A stretch of 30,123 nt of DNA. Source: Pavlovales sp. CCMP2436. Its lineage: Eukaryota > Haptophyta > Pavlovophyceae > Pavlovales. The notes below the pieces were generated by a model. It ran no database searches and was not told the origin of the DNA. It saw nothing but the letters and a program-made list of their open reading frames with translations. A program made the translations under genes and the position numbers. This document shows positions 15,989-26,651 of this stretch, piece by piece; the stretch's first letter is position 1; every line of letters starts with the position of its first letter. The stretch is taken from positions 65,844-95,966 of the forward strand of contig MU631474.1 in NCBI GenBank assembly GCA_026770615.1. The letters are read 5' to 3'.

Positions 15989-16111
15989 GGGTCGATCGCT
16001 CGACCTCAGCCTGACGTCGACCAAGCCAGTGATTGAACAACACCTGTTGAACCATGCTGAGCCGCTAATATATATATATATATTAATATATATATATATA
16101 TTTATATATAT

Positions 16112-16151
<40 letters not shown>

Positions 16152-16190
16152 ATATATATATATATATATTATAATATATATATATGTGAA
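15989..16190 (+). mobile_element. SINE-like element copy 5 with long TA tract
   Basis: It has the same 5' start as copy 4 (GGGTCGATCG) and the same tail ending GCTGAGCCGCTA at about 16065. About 125 bp of nearly pure TA repeats follow (16066-16190), interrupted by a few TT, AA and TTTA steps. It seems to have landed in or near the AT tail of copy 4. Confidence 0.7.
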
Positions 16191-16302
16191 ACCCCCTACG
16201 TTAATACATATATGTATAGCACTTGGGAACTAGTTTCGTTCGCCATCGTTATTTTTAAAGTTCGGCGGCGCGGCGGCGAGCGGGCGGCCGTCGCATAGTG
16301 CG

Positions 16303-17260
16303 ATGGGGGGGCGTGGGTGGGGACATGCAATCGTCGGTGCGCTCGCGTCCACGTGCGCCTGCGCGTGCGCGGCGCAGGGCAGCGACAGGCCGCTGCGGTG
16401 GGCGGCGTGGGAGCCGGCCTCGGCGCTCGGCAGCTCGCTGCCCAGCCTGCCGCCGCCGCCGCCGCCGCCGCCGCCGCTCACGCCGTCCTCCAAGGCGCCC
16501 GTCCACGTGCTCTTCGGCAGCGACGAGCCCGATGCGCCGGACTGGCTGCAGGTCGCGCGGAAAGTCGCCTCGAAGCAGTGGCCGTGGATCATGCTCGGCA
16601 TGTCCACGGTGGTCCTGGCGTACGTGCTTGGCTCGTCTACCGAGGAAGACGAGCCGTGCCTACTGGTCTGAGCCATGGCTGCGGCTCAGCAGCTGCGGCC
16701 AGCGGCAGCGACGAGCGGGACTCGTCGCGCTCGCCGACTACGACACGCTCTCCTCTGCGGGCGAGCGCGATTCGCCGAGGACGGGCGGCAGCCTGTGCGG
16801 CATGCCGTGCAACAACTCCACCGCCTCCTTCGAGCTCTTCAATGCCGAGTTCGACTGGCTGAACCGTTCACCGTGCCCCGAGCCGCTCTCCGACGCGAAC
16901 AGCCCGTCCACTCCCGCCCACCTGCTCTACCCGCCTGCGCGCGGCGGCGGGGACGCGACCGGCTGGGGACGCGCTGCGCCGGATGGCGGCACCTCGCTCT
17001 GGACCCATGACGGCGTGGCGGAGCGGGCGGTGGCGCACACCTTTCACATGCTCCTCGGCGCACGCACGGGCGCTGGCGGCTTTGGCGCCGAGGCTGCGGG
17101 CCGCAGCCTCGGCGCCGACCTGCGCGCGCAGCACTGCCTTGACGCGCAGCACTGGCGCAGCGGCGCCGACCCCGACGCGCTGGACGTCGCGGGCGGTCTG
17201 GACACGCTCGACGCGGCGGCTAGCCTGTTACTTTTATTGGGTAACTTCCACATCACATAG
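16303..17260 (+). CDS. hypothetical protein with polyproline and membrane segment; frame change
   Basis: Not recognised. The first frame (16303-16671) begins MGGRGWGHAIVGALAST, a possible signal peptide. It has a run of ten prolines (CCG repeats near 16449-16478), then VHVLFGSDEPDAPDWLQVAR and a likely membrane span (WIMLGMSTVVLAYVLG), ending SSTEEDEPCLLV. From about 16718 a different frame reads like protein (LVALADYDTLSSAGERDSP, NNSTASFELFNAEFDWLNRS) down to TAG at 17258-17260. A short intron across about 16650-16720 or a frameshift would join them. The last residues after TLDAAAS look like a switch to unrelated sequence. Function unknown; either part could also be chance GC-rich coding potential. 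Confidence 0.35.
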
Positions 17261-17263
17261 TCG

Positions 17264-18019
17264 GGCAGCTCCGTGCCTGCGCTTTGTGGTGGCTGGGCGC
17301 TCTCTGGGGCAGGGTCATTTAACTGAGAATATCTGGTTCGAGGTGAACTGAGCGCTGCAACTCCTTCATGCTCATGCCGTGCACGCCTTTTATTCGGGAA
17401 TCGGCGGCGCTGGACGGGGTACCGGTGCGTGCGGGCGAGGGTTGAGATAGTCAAAGTTACCACAAGTGGACATCAAAATAATACTAATATTATGTAGCTA
17501 ACTAATTACTAATTGGCAAATTGCGTAAAGTTTATTTAGCGGTGGGAACGGTATCCGTGTGCTCTGCTACCCTCGGCCCGAGTGTTTTCTTAGGGTGGCC
17601 CACGCCAATGGAGCTCAAGAAGAGGAGTTCAGAGGAACGCCACTTAATAAATATCTGATCCGGGATTCGGATACTATAAATCAAATGAGAAATAGCTATG
17701 CTGAGAATTTATTGACCATAGTAATTGTATAATTAATTGAAGCAATAAATTGAATAAGTGCATATATTTTAAGTAGGCCGCGGTTATAGCACGGTATTTT
17801 GGCTGTAAATACTGGCTATAGCGTTGATTTTGCTAGATCATACAAGCCAGCACTTGGTGTCAACATCCTGCAAGTCATAGACGAAGAGCGCAGGGTATAC
17901 GTGTAGTCACAATGCGTTGTGCAATCGTTGCCGGGTACTCATCGCATACGTATGCAGTACATGCCGCTCAAACACGAAACTCCTTGTCGTCTTCAGACAA
18001 GCGACGATCGCTTGGGTGT
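17264..18019. other. gene-free stretch
   Basis: Composition falls from GC-rich to AT-rich near 17460. I see no convincing coding. It holds a segment (17541-17590, GGTATCCGTGTGCTC core) repeated near 30067, and AGGGTGGCCCACGCCA at 17593-17608, which recurs inverted at 21105-21120. Confidence 0.6.
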
Positions 18020-18024
18020 ACTAC

Positions 18025-18422
18025 GGACGGCGCGTACCGTGACGACAACTGGCGCAGCCACAATGCCGACCGGGGCGCACGCCTCGGCCGCGGTGGCCGC
18101 GGCGGACAGGGCACACGCACCTAAATGGACGTGAGCGTTGTGTGTGTGGGGGGTGAGAGGGGAGGGGAAGCCTGTGGGACCGGGGCGCACGCCTCGGCCG
18201 CGGTGGCCGCGGCGGACAGGGCACACGCACCTAAATGGACGTGAGCGTTGTGTGTGTGGGGGGGGGAGGGGGGGGGTGAACCTATGGCAATTGCTACAAG
18301 TTTATTTCCAACCTCACCTCTACCACCACCATCCCTGCTGCCAGGACTAACGTCTGACGTCAACCAAGTCAGTGAGTGAACAACACCTGTTGAACAATGC
18401 TGAGCCGCTACATATATATATA
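18025..18422 (+). mobile_element. 5'-truncated non-LTR retrotransposon, copy 6
   Basis: It is flanked by ACTAC at 18020-18024 and 18423-18427, a clean 5-bp target duplication. It matches 3162-3456: the end of the ORF (DGAYRDDNW, RGG box, TAA at 18122-18124), G-rich 3' UTR, CAATTGCTACAAGTTT, the common tail and a TA repeat. A 110-bp unit holding the RGG coding end and G-run is duplicated in tandem (18068-18177 and from 18178). Confidence 0.82.
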
Positions 18423-18429
18423 ACTACAT

Positions 18430-19344
18430 AGAGAACATCTCGTTGAGACGAGCTTGACGCATCTTGCCCGTCTCGCTAAGATTCACGGCTAGATCGTGAC
18501 TAATTAGATCCTTAGTTACTATACTGCTTATATACAGCTTATAAATACAACTATACGTGTACCTTATGCGCATTGATGAAGGCGGAGGCGGTCGCAAAGC
18601 GAAAATAATACAGTCGTCGACGAGCTCAGCTGGACCCACACCTTCCCCCCCCAGCTATAGCCAACTTGCCCAGCCACTTGTATAACTAACTTGTCACATG
18701 TATTCAGCTTTAGTAAATGTATACCTTATACAAAGCCTTCATACGGCAGGCTGATTACGGATGAAAGCGGTCACTAAATAAATTCACGGTCGATCAAGAT
18801 TAGCTTGACGGATCCATCACCCCACTTATTAGATTGCTTGACGAACATCAAATTATGTAACTAATTTAAGTCTTCATATACATATAGTAAGCTCATATGT
18901 ATGACTCTGTCGGTGGACTAATGCCGGAAGGATGTGATTGCCGCCTCTTGTCTACGGTGAGCAGGCACGCTAAGATACTCAGGGTGGCGGCACACCATAA
19001 TGCACAACTTACATATCATTATCTGCAGAGCTTGCAGCCCAGAACCAGTCGTCCCTTACTTAGTGTAGAATGAAATTGTAACTAATGTTTTATATGATTA
19101 TAAATGTAACTTCATATCGGACGTCCGACTCAGCGTCAGAAGGCCAAATGCTAACTATGCCGCGGCCAATCAGCTCGATTGCTACGCGACACCAATGCCA
19201 CCAGTATCAGTGAATCATCGCCCTGTCATGTTACGTAACACTCCTGTATAGTTATTATGTGACTCACTTACAGTTACAATCAATCCGTAATTTTTGAAAA
19301 AAACTGACTGTTATGTTCAAATTAGTTTTAGTCTTTAAATATAC
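18430..19344. other. AT-rich gene-free stretch
   Basis: No ORF of note on either strand, and no RNA gene recognised. The sequence is AT-rich with scattered short palindromes such as CATATATG-like steps. Nothing further can be supported. Confidence 0.6.
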
Positions 19345-19349
19345 TATAC

Positions 19350-19383
<34 letters not shown>

Positions 19384-19419
19384 ATATATATATATATAGC
19401 GGCTCAGCATGGTTCAACA
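19345..19419 (-). mobile_element. TA microsatellite with minimal retrotransposon tail, copy 7
   Basis: A TA/TG-type tract (19345-19397) is joined to AGCGGCTCAGCATGGTTCAA plus CA (19398-19419). This is the reverse complement of the common tail TGTTGAACCATGCTGAGCCG plus CTA. It is the shortest copy and the only minus-strand one seen, with the TA tract at its 3' end as in the others. Confidence 0.7.
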
Positions 19420-19928
19420 TAGACTCTACGTAGATATTGTATATATATATTAAGCGTAAGTAGACTTGCTGTGCTAACTCACTACACATTTATTTAGTGC
19501 TAGCCGCAGCGGGTAGGGGGCTTAGAGTTAGGCGCGAATTGAAACTAAATGCGCTGCCAGGAGAGGGTCGTCTCGATTTTCCCACTCCCCATCACCTACT
19601 ACCTATTTTGGCAAGGACGTAGCCGGCGACGAGGGTCACCTGGTTGATTGAGCAGTGAAGCTGCGTGCTCAACACGAGGAGGGTTATGACGAATTATCTG
19701 CGCACGAGCGGAGCGGGGGGGAGGGGGTGGGAGGGTGAGCACACGTGGGGCGGGGCGAGGCCAGGCGTGGCGGGGCATGGCGCGGCGGCGGGAATCTCTT
19801 TGGGCTTCTGCAAGAGGAACGCGCCATACCAAGGAGCTGGAGCTGGTGGCGCGCCTGCGTCGGAGCGCATGCCCGCGCCCATGATGAGGTTGTCGAGGCT
19901 CTTCGACCACTGTGACGACCTTGGCGAC

Positions 19929-20719
19929 CTAGTGGAACTCGCCCTCGCTCAGGTCGGCGCGCTTGCAGGCGGCAGCCTCGGCCGCCTCGGCGAGCCTGCG
20001 GCGCGTCACTTCGGCAGCGAGCTCGTCGCGTTGAGTTAAACACCCCCGCTCGAGTAGGTCGTGCTCCCTCCTCAGCTCGGCCAGCTGCCCCGTCAGCTCG
20101 ATCACCGCCTCGTACCCGCCGACTGGCATCCCGATTTGGCGCTGCGGCACTGGCGTACGCTCACTCGCCGCGCTGATCGGCGATGCTGCCGCCGCCGCAC
20201 CCGCCGCTGCCGGCGTCGCCGCTGCCGGGGCATCTCAGCAGAGCAGCTCGAGCGCCGCCCGCGAGCAGCCCGGGAAGGCCTTGGCTCCGCGCTTCATCTG
20301 CATCTCGACGTTCTTGCCGATCTGCACGAACGACGCGTCCTTGCCCAGTCTCGAAGGGTACCCGAGGTGGTCCACGAACGCGTAGCCAAAGGTGGCGTGG
20401 AGGTAAGTGAGGCCCGCCGCCTTGAGCGCCTCGAACTGCTCGACCTTGAGCGCAGCGTGCACGGTGTGCGTGGCCTTGTACATCTCCTTGACCGTCTCGA
20501 GGTCGAGCTTGGCGGGTGGGCCCAAGCGGTCGTGTGCCTCTCCGTCAAGGACGATCGGCGTAGAGCGCAGCCTCCGCCCGCCCGGCCACAGTCTGCTCGA
20601 GCAACGGCTGCTCGACCTCGAGGACCCCAAAACCACCATTTGAGCCCCATCTCGGGACCGGAGCCGATGAGCGGCCCAAAGGGCAGCGAGGCTGCCGCGC
20701 TCGACGAGGCGCCCGCCAT
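19929..20719 (-). pseudogene. decayed unknown protein gene
   Basis: Not recognised. From an ATG at 20719 the minus strand reads MAGASSSAAASLPFGPLIG, then protein-like sequence in a second frame (LEVEQPLLEQTVAGRAEAAL, about 20560-20630), then a third (LDLETVKEMYKATHTVHAAL to GAKAFPGCSRAALELLC). A TGA at 20235-20237 is followed in frame by a likely coiled coil (LTGQLAELRREHDLLERG) to TAG at 19929-19931. Two frame changes and an internal stop suggest a pseudogene. No catalytic motif or family signature is visible. It lies inside the TA-flanked inverted-repeat pair 17594/21119 and might be cargo of that element. Confidence 0.4.
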
Positions 20720-21127
20720 TATCCACTCGGTGATTGAACCCCAACCGAGCCGGGATGAACCCGTCCTTGTGCGCCCTCGCGAGCACTGGTCCCGAGCACG
20801 TCTGAAGTGCAGACGTTCAAACGTGTTTGAACTGCCACTTGCCACGTGCTCCACCGACTTTTCTGAGGCCAACTGCCACTCGAAGGTTTGAAAAGGTCGG
20901 AGGCTTAGGTCCATCATGCACTGGGACGTCCGGACGAAATCATGGAGCTCGACACGGCAGCCGCGGCGGCGAACGCCCGCTTGGCATGCCGTCGACCTTT
21001 GGCCGAATAATACTTTTTTTTCGCGGCCCTTAACTTTTCTATTCCCGTTTTGGACCGAATCTGATTAAATTCATGCTGTAAAATGCATTTTTTCAAAGCC
21101 GTTAGTGGCGTGGGCCACCCTAGTTTT

Positions 21128-22856
21128 CTAAACGCTTGGTGAGCTGGCCGGGTCAGGGGACAGGCGTTAATCTAGATATTACACCTCCGAAGAATTTCGA
21201 TTTTCACCGGACTTTATCGCAATTTCCCCATGGACTGGCCACTAATTCTGATTTTGATCCTGAGGCGAACGTGAACCAAGGGTACTCCAGACCTTGATCA
21301 ACTGGGCAGCATTCTACCAGAAGTGATTCCTAGTCTTATGGTTTAGGACCCCAACCCTTTGGGTCGAGTTCCCGAGTTCAAATCCAATTCTTGGTCCTTT
21401 ACGCCTTTGGCCCCTTTAGGTGGGCATCCTTTGGTTCAGTCGGTTTGGCCCCGCACCTTCCTTCCCGGCGTCTGGTTGAGCGCCGGGGAGGCGATTGAGA
21501 GTTCGGACTGAAAAGATCGTCGTCTCTAGGCAAGTTGTCATAGGACACGTCGTTCTAAAATTACAACTACTTGCGTCTTGCGCAGGGTTTTACACTTTGA
21601 CTTCCCGGAACTGTTCCTTCCGGGAATCCCTGTGGGGTATTCCGGGAATGAGATTTTGACGACTTCCCTGCGTCACTTCCCGGGAATTTCGGGAAGTCAC
21701 TGGCAACTCACAGATAGTAAGCTAATAGGCCCTCAGACACGAAGTCAGGAAGCCTGTAGCGTTCTGCGTACCTCCAGAGCACCTAGGTACCTTCTTGGCT
21801 TGACTCCTAGTTGAATTATTTCCCACGACCCAACAATATAAATTTTATCGACAGATAATTATGATGAATTCTTCCCCGCGAGGCGCCAAATTTAAAATAT
21901 TTACTTTGAGAGAATCTAGATGAATTACATTTGCTGCGGGGATTCACATTGGAGGCCTATAGTATATTCGTAGGCTGGGTGGCGCGCAATGTGATTCACC
22001 CACCCTGTTCAAATGAGCCCTCAAGATTAAAACCCCGGCCAGATAGAGTTTTAAGTTTTTTCCGCTGGTGCCGTTTTTACTTCCAATAATTACTTTGAAC
22101 TCTCGGCCACTATTGAAATCCGAGGTGCTAGGGGGAGGGTGGGGAGGAAGGTCGGGAAGTCGGTCGCTTGCATAAGCACAGGGTGCACTCCCTTGGCTCC
22201 TCAAGAACGTAAAGTTCTCTTTTGTGAAGGGGGTACCGATTTTTTTAAAGATTTACATACGAAAACAACTCACTTTTTTTATTTGTTGCCTCCTTGAGAT
22301 CTGTGCCGAAAAAAAAGAATACAGTTCCCTCAGCTCATTTTTCATTTGGCGTCCATGTTTATTAACGACCATTTGCGAAGGCCCGAACTACAGCAACGAT
22401 ACTAGGTGCCCCGGTGACCCGGTGGCCAGTTGAGACTTCATGAATTTCTTCAAGTAAAAAAATAAAAATCTTTATTCGTTTTGCGGGCGGAGAGGTCGAT
22501 TTCGCGGGCGGAAAGGGTGGCATGTCTATTTCTTTACGAGTATTTAGACCGCCACCCCACCTTCTCCCGAAATAATGCGCGAAGTACCGCAAAAAAAAAA
22601 AAAAAAAAAAAAAACGAATATGTACGGCAGTAAGCAGCAAGTTAATGTGCCAAGATTCATCTGAGGGTCATATCGCAAAATTAAACGGACTAAGATTTAA
22701 ATTGCACGCTGAATCTTTCGTATCATCGTACTCTCTAGCGTGAAACCTCCGGAACACTGTTAAGATCAATTCCAAACCGCCGGCCGCCGCCGCCGGCCGC
22801 CGGTTGGGGCGCATCGTTAGGCGCCGGCATAGGACCTCGCAGGTAGTGTCCTCCAC
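21128..22856. other. gene-free stretch with TTCC-GGAA cluster and poly(A) run
   Basis: No credible coding region. Two things stand out: clustered TTCC/GGAA palindromes at 21601-21696, and a run of 24 A at 22591-22614. The poly(A) has no adjacent recognisable retrotransposed gene. Homopolymer T and A runs are frequent from 22240 to 22480. Confidence 0.6.
21601..21696. repeat. cluster of TTCCnGGAA-type palindromes
   Basis: Within about 95 bp are CTTCCCGGAAC, CCTTCCGGGAATCC, ATTCCGGGAATG, CTTCCCGGGAATT and TTTCGGGAAG. The first four are near-perfect inverted repeats on the same core. Function unknown. Confidence 0.6.
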
Positions 22857-22890
22857 CAGGGGATTGCGGGCAATAAGAAGCTGTCACGTT
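22857..22890. repeat. single MITE-type terminal repeat, copy 3
   Basis: CAGGGGATTGCGGGCAATAA plus GAAG matches the ends of the two 166-bp MITEs in element C (CAGGGTGTCGCGGGCAATAA plus GAAG). No partner end was found nearby; the LTR of element C begins about 30 bp further on, so the rest may have been lost. Confidence 0.55.
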
Positions 22891-22918
22891 AATAAGTTGA
22901 TAGGATATATCTATAAGT

Positions 22919-23341
22919 TGATAGGATATATCTCTATCTAGATCACACAGCAGGCCAGTTACGGTATCTGCGGAGTACAGGTGCGCGGCTCGAGCTCGAG
23001 GCGCCCCGCGGCAGGTGACTAAGCTACTGCACAATCTTGCACAGGCCAACAACGAACAAACGGCTCGCTTAAACGTAACCGAGTTTATAAGGCGGTCCCT
23101 TAAAACTCTAGATACGGTTGGAACAGAATGGAACATTCTGTTTCTGGACTGTTCCTGGACTCTATGAGTCCACTTCCGACAGTTGGCTTAAAAGCTCTCT
23201 TAACCCCGACGACGAATGCCGCCGACCGGAAGTGTGTTGTCGCAATGGGGAAAAGGATAACTATCCAGTAAACCCCCTGTCAGTATCCTTGAGTACTCAC
23301 CCACATTCGTCCACGCTCAAGAGCGCACACGAATGCTAACA
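22919..23341 (-). repeat. 3' LTR of element C
   Basis: This 423-bp segment starts TGATAGGATATATC and ends GAATGCTAACA. It aligns with the A LTRs in blocks such as CGCAATGGGGAAAAGGATAA and CCCACATTCGTCCACG. A 21-bp unit (ATAAGTTGATAGGATATATC plus T) is repeated in tandem at its outer edge, so the exact start could be 22898. Confidence 0.85.
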
Positions 23342-23351
23342 CCCCCCCGCG
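23342..23351 (-). other. polypurine tract of element C
   Basis: CCCCCCCGCG abuts the internal edge of the LTR, identical to the tract of element A at 1545-1554. Confidence 0.7.
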
Positions 23352-24407
23352 ACTCACGGCGTGAGCAGTGCAGCCGCATGGTACGTGATGGTGTCGACGT
23401 GCCTATGAAAATCGTCGCCGTGGTCGCCTTGGTCATGATGTCTACGCGGTTGAGATCGGTGTGAACCTTCATGACCTTGATCAAGCCATTCTCGTGCGCC
23501 ACACGGATATGTAGTGATACTTCACATCGATGTGCTTCGATCGTTTGTGGTGGACCGGGTTCTTGACCAGGTCATCGATCGTTCCCTGGTTATTCTCGTA
23601 GATGGTGGTGGGGCCTGTCTCCGGCTGATGGAGGAAAGACGCCAGCACTCGAAGATACGCCAGCTCGCGGCAGCACTCGCTGAGGGCGATGTACTCGGAC
23701 TCGCAAGTCGAGAGTGCAATGACCAACTGCAGGCTCGAGTGCCACGCGATGGGCGTGCCGTTGTACATAACTATGTACCCGGTAGTGGAGGGCCGCTCCA
23801 CTCTGTCGTTGGCCCAGTCGGCGTCAGCGAACGCCGAGAGGCCGGGATATACACTGTCCGCTTTGCAGCAGAAGAGCAGGCCTAGGCGCAGGGTGCCCTT
23901 CAGGTACCTCAGCACCCGCTTGGCGCTGAGCATATCGTATACCCTTGGTGTGCTCATTCGCCTTGCCAGCGAGTTGGTAGCATGCGCCAGGTCGGGTCGG
24001 CAGGTCGTCATGGCTAACATGATCGCACCCGTGATCTCCTGGTACGCCTTCAGGTCCCTCTTGTTGAGCAACTGCTCATCGGGCTCGGCGGAGTTGTCCT
24101 TCTCGGCCTCCGGCGTCCGGGCTGGCCTGCTCTCATTCATGCCGAATCTGTCGATGATCCCCCTGGGATGAGTCTCTAGGTGCATGTACATCCCCCTGGG
24201 GGTGTACTCGAGCTGTGCGCCCAGAAACTTCCCAAGCTCGTCCTGCACCTTCAGGGTGTAGTGCTTCGCGAGGTCTGCCGCGAGCTCGTCGATTGCTTCG
24301 AGTTTCCCGTCAGGTTGAGCAAGAGTAGGTCGTCCACGAAGTTGCCGGCGATGATCATGCCTCCACACGGTGCAATCTTGATGAAGATACACGGCGCGCC
24401 CTCGCAT
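23352..24407 (-). pseudogene. element C RNase H and RT C-terminal half
   Basis: One long frame contains LGKFLGAQLEYTPRGMYMHL, RMSTPRVYDML, AKRVLRYLKGTL, ADADWAND, CESEYIALSECC, YENNQGTIDDL and KRSKHIDVKYHYI. A frame change near 23500 leads to HTDLNRVDIMTKA. It supplies the uninterrupted reference for all three insertions in the RT/RNase H of element A. RNase H acidic residues (Asp, Glu, Asp) are present. Confidence 0.9.
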
Positions 24408-25140
24408 GGCACGAATTCACGTTCAAGCAAGTGTGCTTGGTGGTGTCGGTACCAGGCGCGGCCCGACTGTTTGAGACCCGTCTGTGCTTTGATGGCATTC
24501 GCAACGACGATATACCCCGGCGAGGCTGTCGTCTGTGCCACATAGCCAGCTGACAGGGCGAACAGAGGGCGGTATTCCCCCTCAAGGTTGGACGTCATGA
24601 GACTTCCGAGACATCTCCTTTCCAGAAGATCTTGACCTCGGCGTGCTTCAGGTTGGGACGGCCGTCCACCTTGGCACCAATCGCCAGGAGAAGCCGAACT
24701 TGTTCGCTCCTGATGGTGGGTGAGAGCACCTCGGTGTAATCAATCCCCTCACGCTGGTAGTTGCCCATTACTACCATGCGTGCCTTCCAACGGGTGATCT
24801 CGCCCGTCTTGTCTGACTTGGCCTCGGTGACCCATTGTGACGGTATAACTCTGGTACCAGCCTTCACCACCTTTTCGTTGAAGATGTTGAGGTCTGGATG
24901 CGCTTCCAGGTTGGACTCCATCGCCTCACGCCACTTGTCCGCGTTGGGCGATGCTCTCGCCTGGCGGAAGTTGCGCGGGAAGGTAACCGGAACCCCCTTG
25001 TGCGTGATGCCTATGGCCGCTTGGACAGACGCCAGCTCAGGGGTCTTGGCCTTACTCCTCGAAGCCCTGTCCCGCCTCAGCGGGTCGTGCCCCTTGGGTA
25101 GAGCTTGGATCGGGTTCGCCTCGACGAGGCCCGTCTCCTA
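24251..25140 (-). pseudogene. element C RT N-terminal half
   Basis: NPIQALPKGHDPLRRD leads to SQWVTEAKSDKTGEITRWKA, GNYQREGIDYTEVLSPTIRS and HAEVKIFWKGDVS, where a stop and frame change occur at about 24600. It resumes with LKQSGRAWYRHHQ and the catalytic GNFVDDLLLLN (FVDD at 24329-24340). FVDD instead of YVDD is shared with element A. Another frame change follows the FVDD box. Confidence 0.85.
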
Positions 25141-26638
25141 AACTCTCTCCAACATTCTTGCCCGAACGCTTGTGAGGCCATCACGACGGTCCAGCTCCTC
25201 CTCCGTGTCTTTACCACTCGTGCTCGAATCGTCATCCGAGAAGAGGGTTGGTTTGTCAACGGTGGCGGAGCCTTGGTTGTCGCTGGCCGTCACAGGCGTG
25301 CCGGTGGTCGTTTGGACCTGCTTGTTGAAGTCGTGCGGGATGGGAGCTTGGTCGCTCCCATTCTCGTTCGAGATCCCCTCGAACGAGTCGATGTCCACCT
25401 TCCAAGGAGGGTGGATCCCCCCCACGACCAGCTCTCTCTCGTCGATCTGTACGTGCCGAGAGAAGTTCACCGTGCCGTCTGCTAAAAGGACGATGTTCCC
25501 GAGGATCAAGCGCATGGAATCTCCATATTGCACGCCATCCCATCCGTAGCCAAGAATGACTCCCCGTTCCATCGGGAGGCTGAGCTTGCCGCTCTTCTTC
25601 CGGGCCGGTCCGATGAGGAGCATCCTGCAAGGAGCCCCGAACACGGCCAGGTGTTTCGCTGTTGGTCGTCTGCCGAAGAAAATTTCATGCGGCGAGACCC
25701 AGATACGGACGTTGTCACGTACGATCTGCTGTGATGTGAGCATGTTGCGAGCTACACATGCATGTCGCATCGCCCAGTGCCATTGCCTGTTCGGCACTTT
25801 GGACATGGCCAGGATTGCTCTCGTATCTGCCGAGAGGGTCCCGATGAAGCGCTCAACCTTGCCGTTGTATTCCGGCGTATGATGTCACGTTTGCTGACAA
25901 TCCGAACTCAGTCAAGAGATCATCAATGTCCTTCGAGTTGAGGTTCGTGCCTCCATCCATATGAATTATCCGTTGCCCAAAGACAGGGCCGAAAAGGAGG
26001 TGTGTGCCCAAGTTAGCGTGGGTGCCAAGCTCCAGGAACTACAGTCGTAGCAGACGTCCAATTCCCCTCATATGTTTTCCGAAGTAAATCCAACCCCGGT
26101 TTGAAGCATCGTCCAGACAGACGAGGCCATACTAGTGATCGCTAGCAATAAGAAGTGCGAATTTTGAGCTCGAGGCTGAGCTTCTTAGCAAATTACATGC
26201 AAATAATGCTTAAATTTGCTTAAATTACATACAAACAATGCAAAATACGAGGCTCTGCTTCTTAACACGACGGCTTCTTATTGCCCGCGACACCCTGTAT
26301 CGCATCCCTAGGGAACTCCCATCGGTGCCGACGGGTAGACTGTTCACTTTCGATATTGTTCCTAAATGAGTTATCTGACCCGGTAGTTTCGCCCTAGGCA
26401 TAGGTACGGAGAAGATTGAATTACGCATGCGGGCGTTAGTCAATGTGCTGAGATCAGCCTGTCGTGGCTGTCTGCTGTTGTCTGCTGTCCATGTCCAGGA
26501 CAGATCCGCTTAAGAGCGAGCGCTGAAGCAACTGCTTGTTCACGATGCCCAATCTCGTCGACCTAAGAGCCAGCCAGTCGTCTTCCGCCGCAAGCTTGCG
26601 GCAGGACTGGGCTTCCAGCTCGGCGTTCGACGTGGGCC
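25138..26638 (-). pseudogene. element C integrase and linker, split by a MITE
   Basis: From the frameshift heptamer the -1 frame reads NAELEAQSCRKLAAEDDWLA and LLQRSLLSGSVLDMD. After a frame change it continues with SKVNSLPVGTDGSSLGMRY, is cut by the MITE at 26132-26297, and resumes as GLVCLDDAS. After several stops it reaches NMLTSQQIVRDN, APCRMLLIGPARKKSGK and NFSRHVQIDERELVVGG. The stretch 25870-26130 has lost frame. The first catalytic Asp seen in A (HEDIL) falls in a small deletion here. Confidence 0.85.
26132..26297 (-). mobile_element. 166-bp mariner-like MITE, copy 1
   Basis: It is flanked by TA (26130-26131 and 26298-26299). One end is a clean CAGGGTGTCGCGGGCAATAA plus GAAG (reverse complement); the other is a decayed version. 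Element A gives the empty site (CCGTAACGCATACC against CCATATCGCATCCC), confirming a TA duplication. The interior has AATTTAAGC and TTTGCATGTAA repeats and no ORF. It is the same family as 28239-28404 in reverse orientation. Confidence 0.88.
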
Positions 26639-26651
26639 TTAGACGTTTGGG
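26639..26651 (-). promoter_or_regulatory. -1 frameshift site C CCA AAC with adjacent UAA, element C
   Basis: CAC CCA AAC GTC TAA closes the RGG frame. The integrase-side frame is exactly -1, giving RLRPTSNAELEAQ after the shift. Sequence and phase match element A at 11339-11351. Confidence 0.6.

Larger units (their letters stand above)
17593..21120. repeat. TA-flanked inverted-repeat pair 3.5 kb apart
   Basis: TAGGGTGGCCCACGCCA at 17592-17608 and its reverse complement TGGCGTGGGCCACCCTA at 21105-21121 are perfect. Each is bounded outside by TA, as for Tc1/mariner-like ends. The interior holds a retrotransposon copy and the decayed gene at 19929-20719; no transposase was recognised. It could instead be two separate copies of a short repeat. 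Confidence 0.35.

Noticed and set aside
16066..16190. TA tract as a replication origin or centromeric repeat
   Set aside because: It is the tail of retrotransposon copy 5, and the other copies have the same kind of tail, so no other role is supported.
21343..21400. tRNA-like stretch (AGGACCCC...GAGTTCAAATCC...GGTCCT)
   Set aside because: The ends can pair and there is a B-box-like motif, but the length is about 60 bases, no D-arm or anticodon arm folds, and the T-stem does not pair. It is not supported as a tRNA.
22591..22614. Run of 24 A as the tail of a processed pseudogene
   Set aside because: No coding remnant or target duplication could be found next to it, so it is reported only as a homopolymer.
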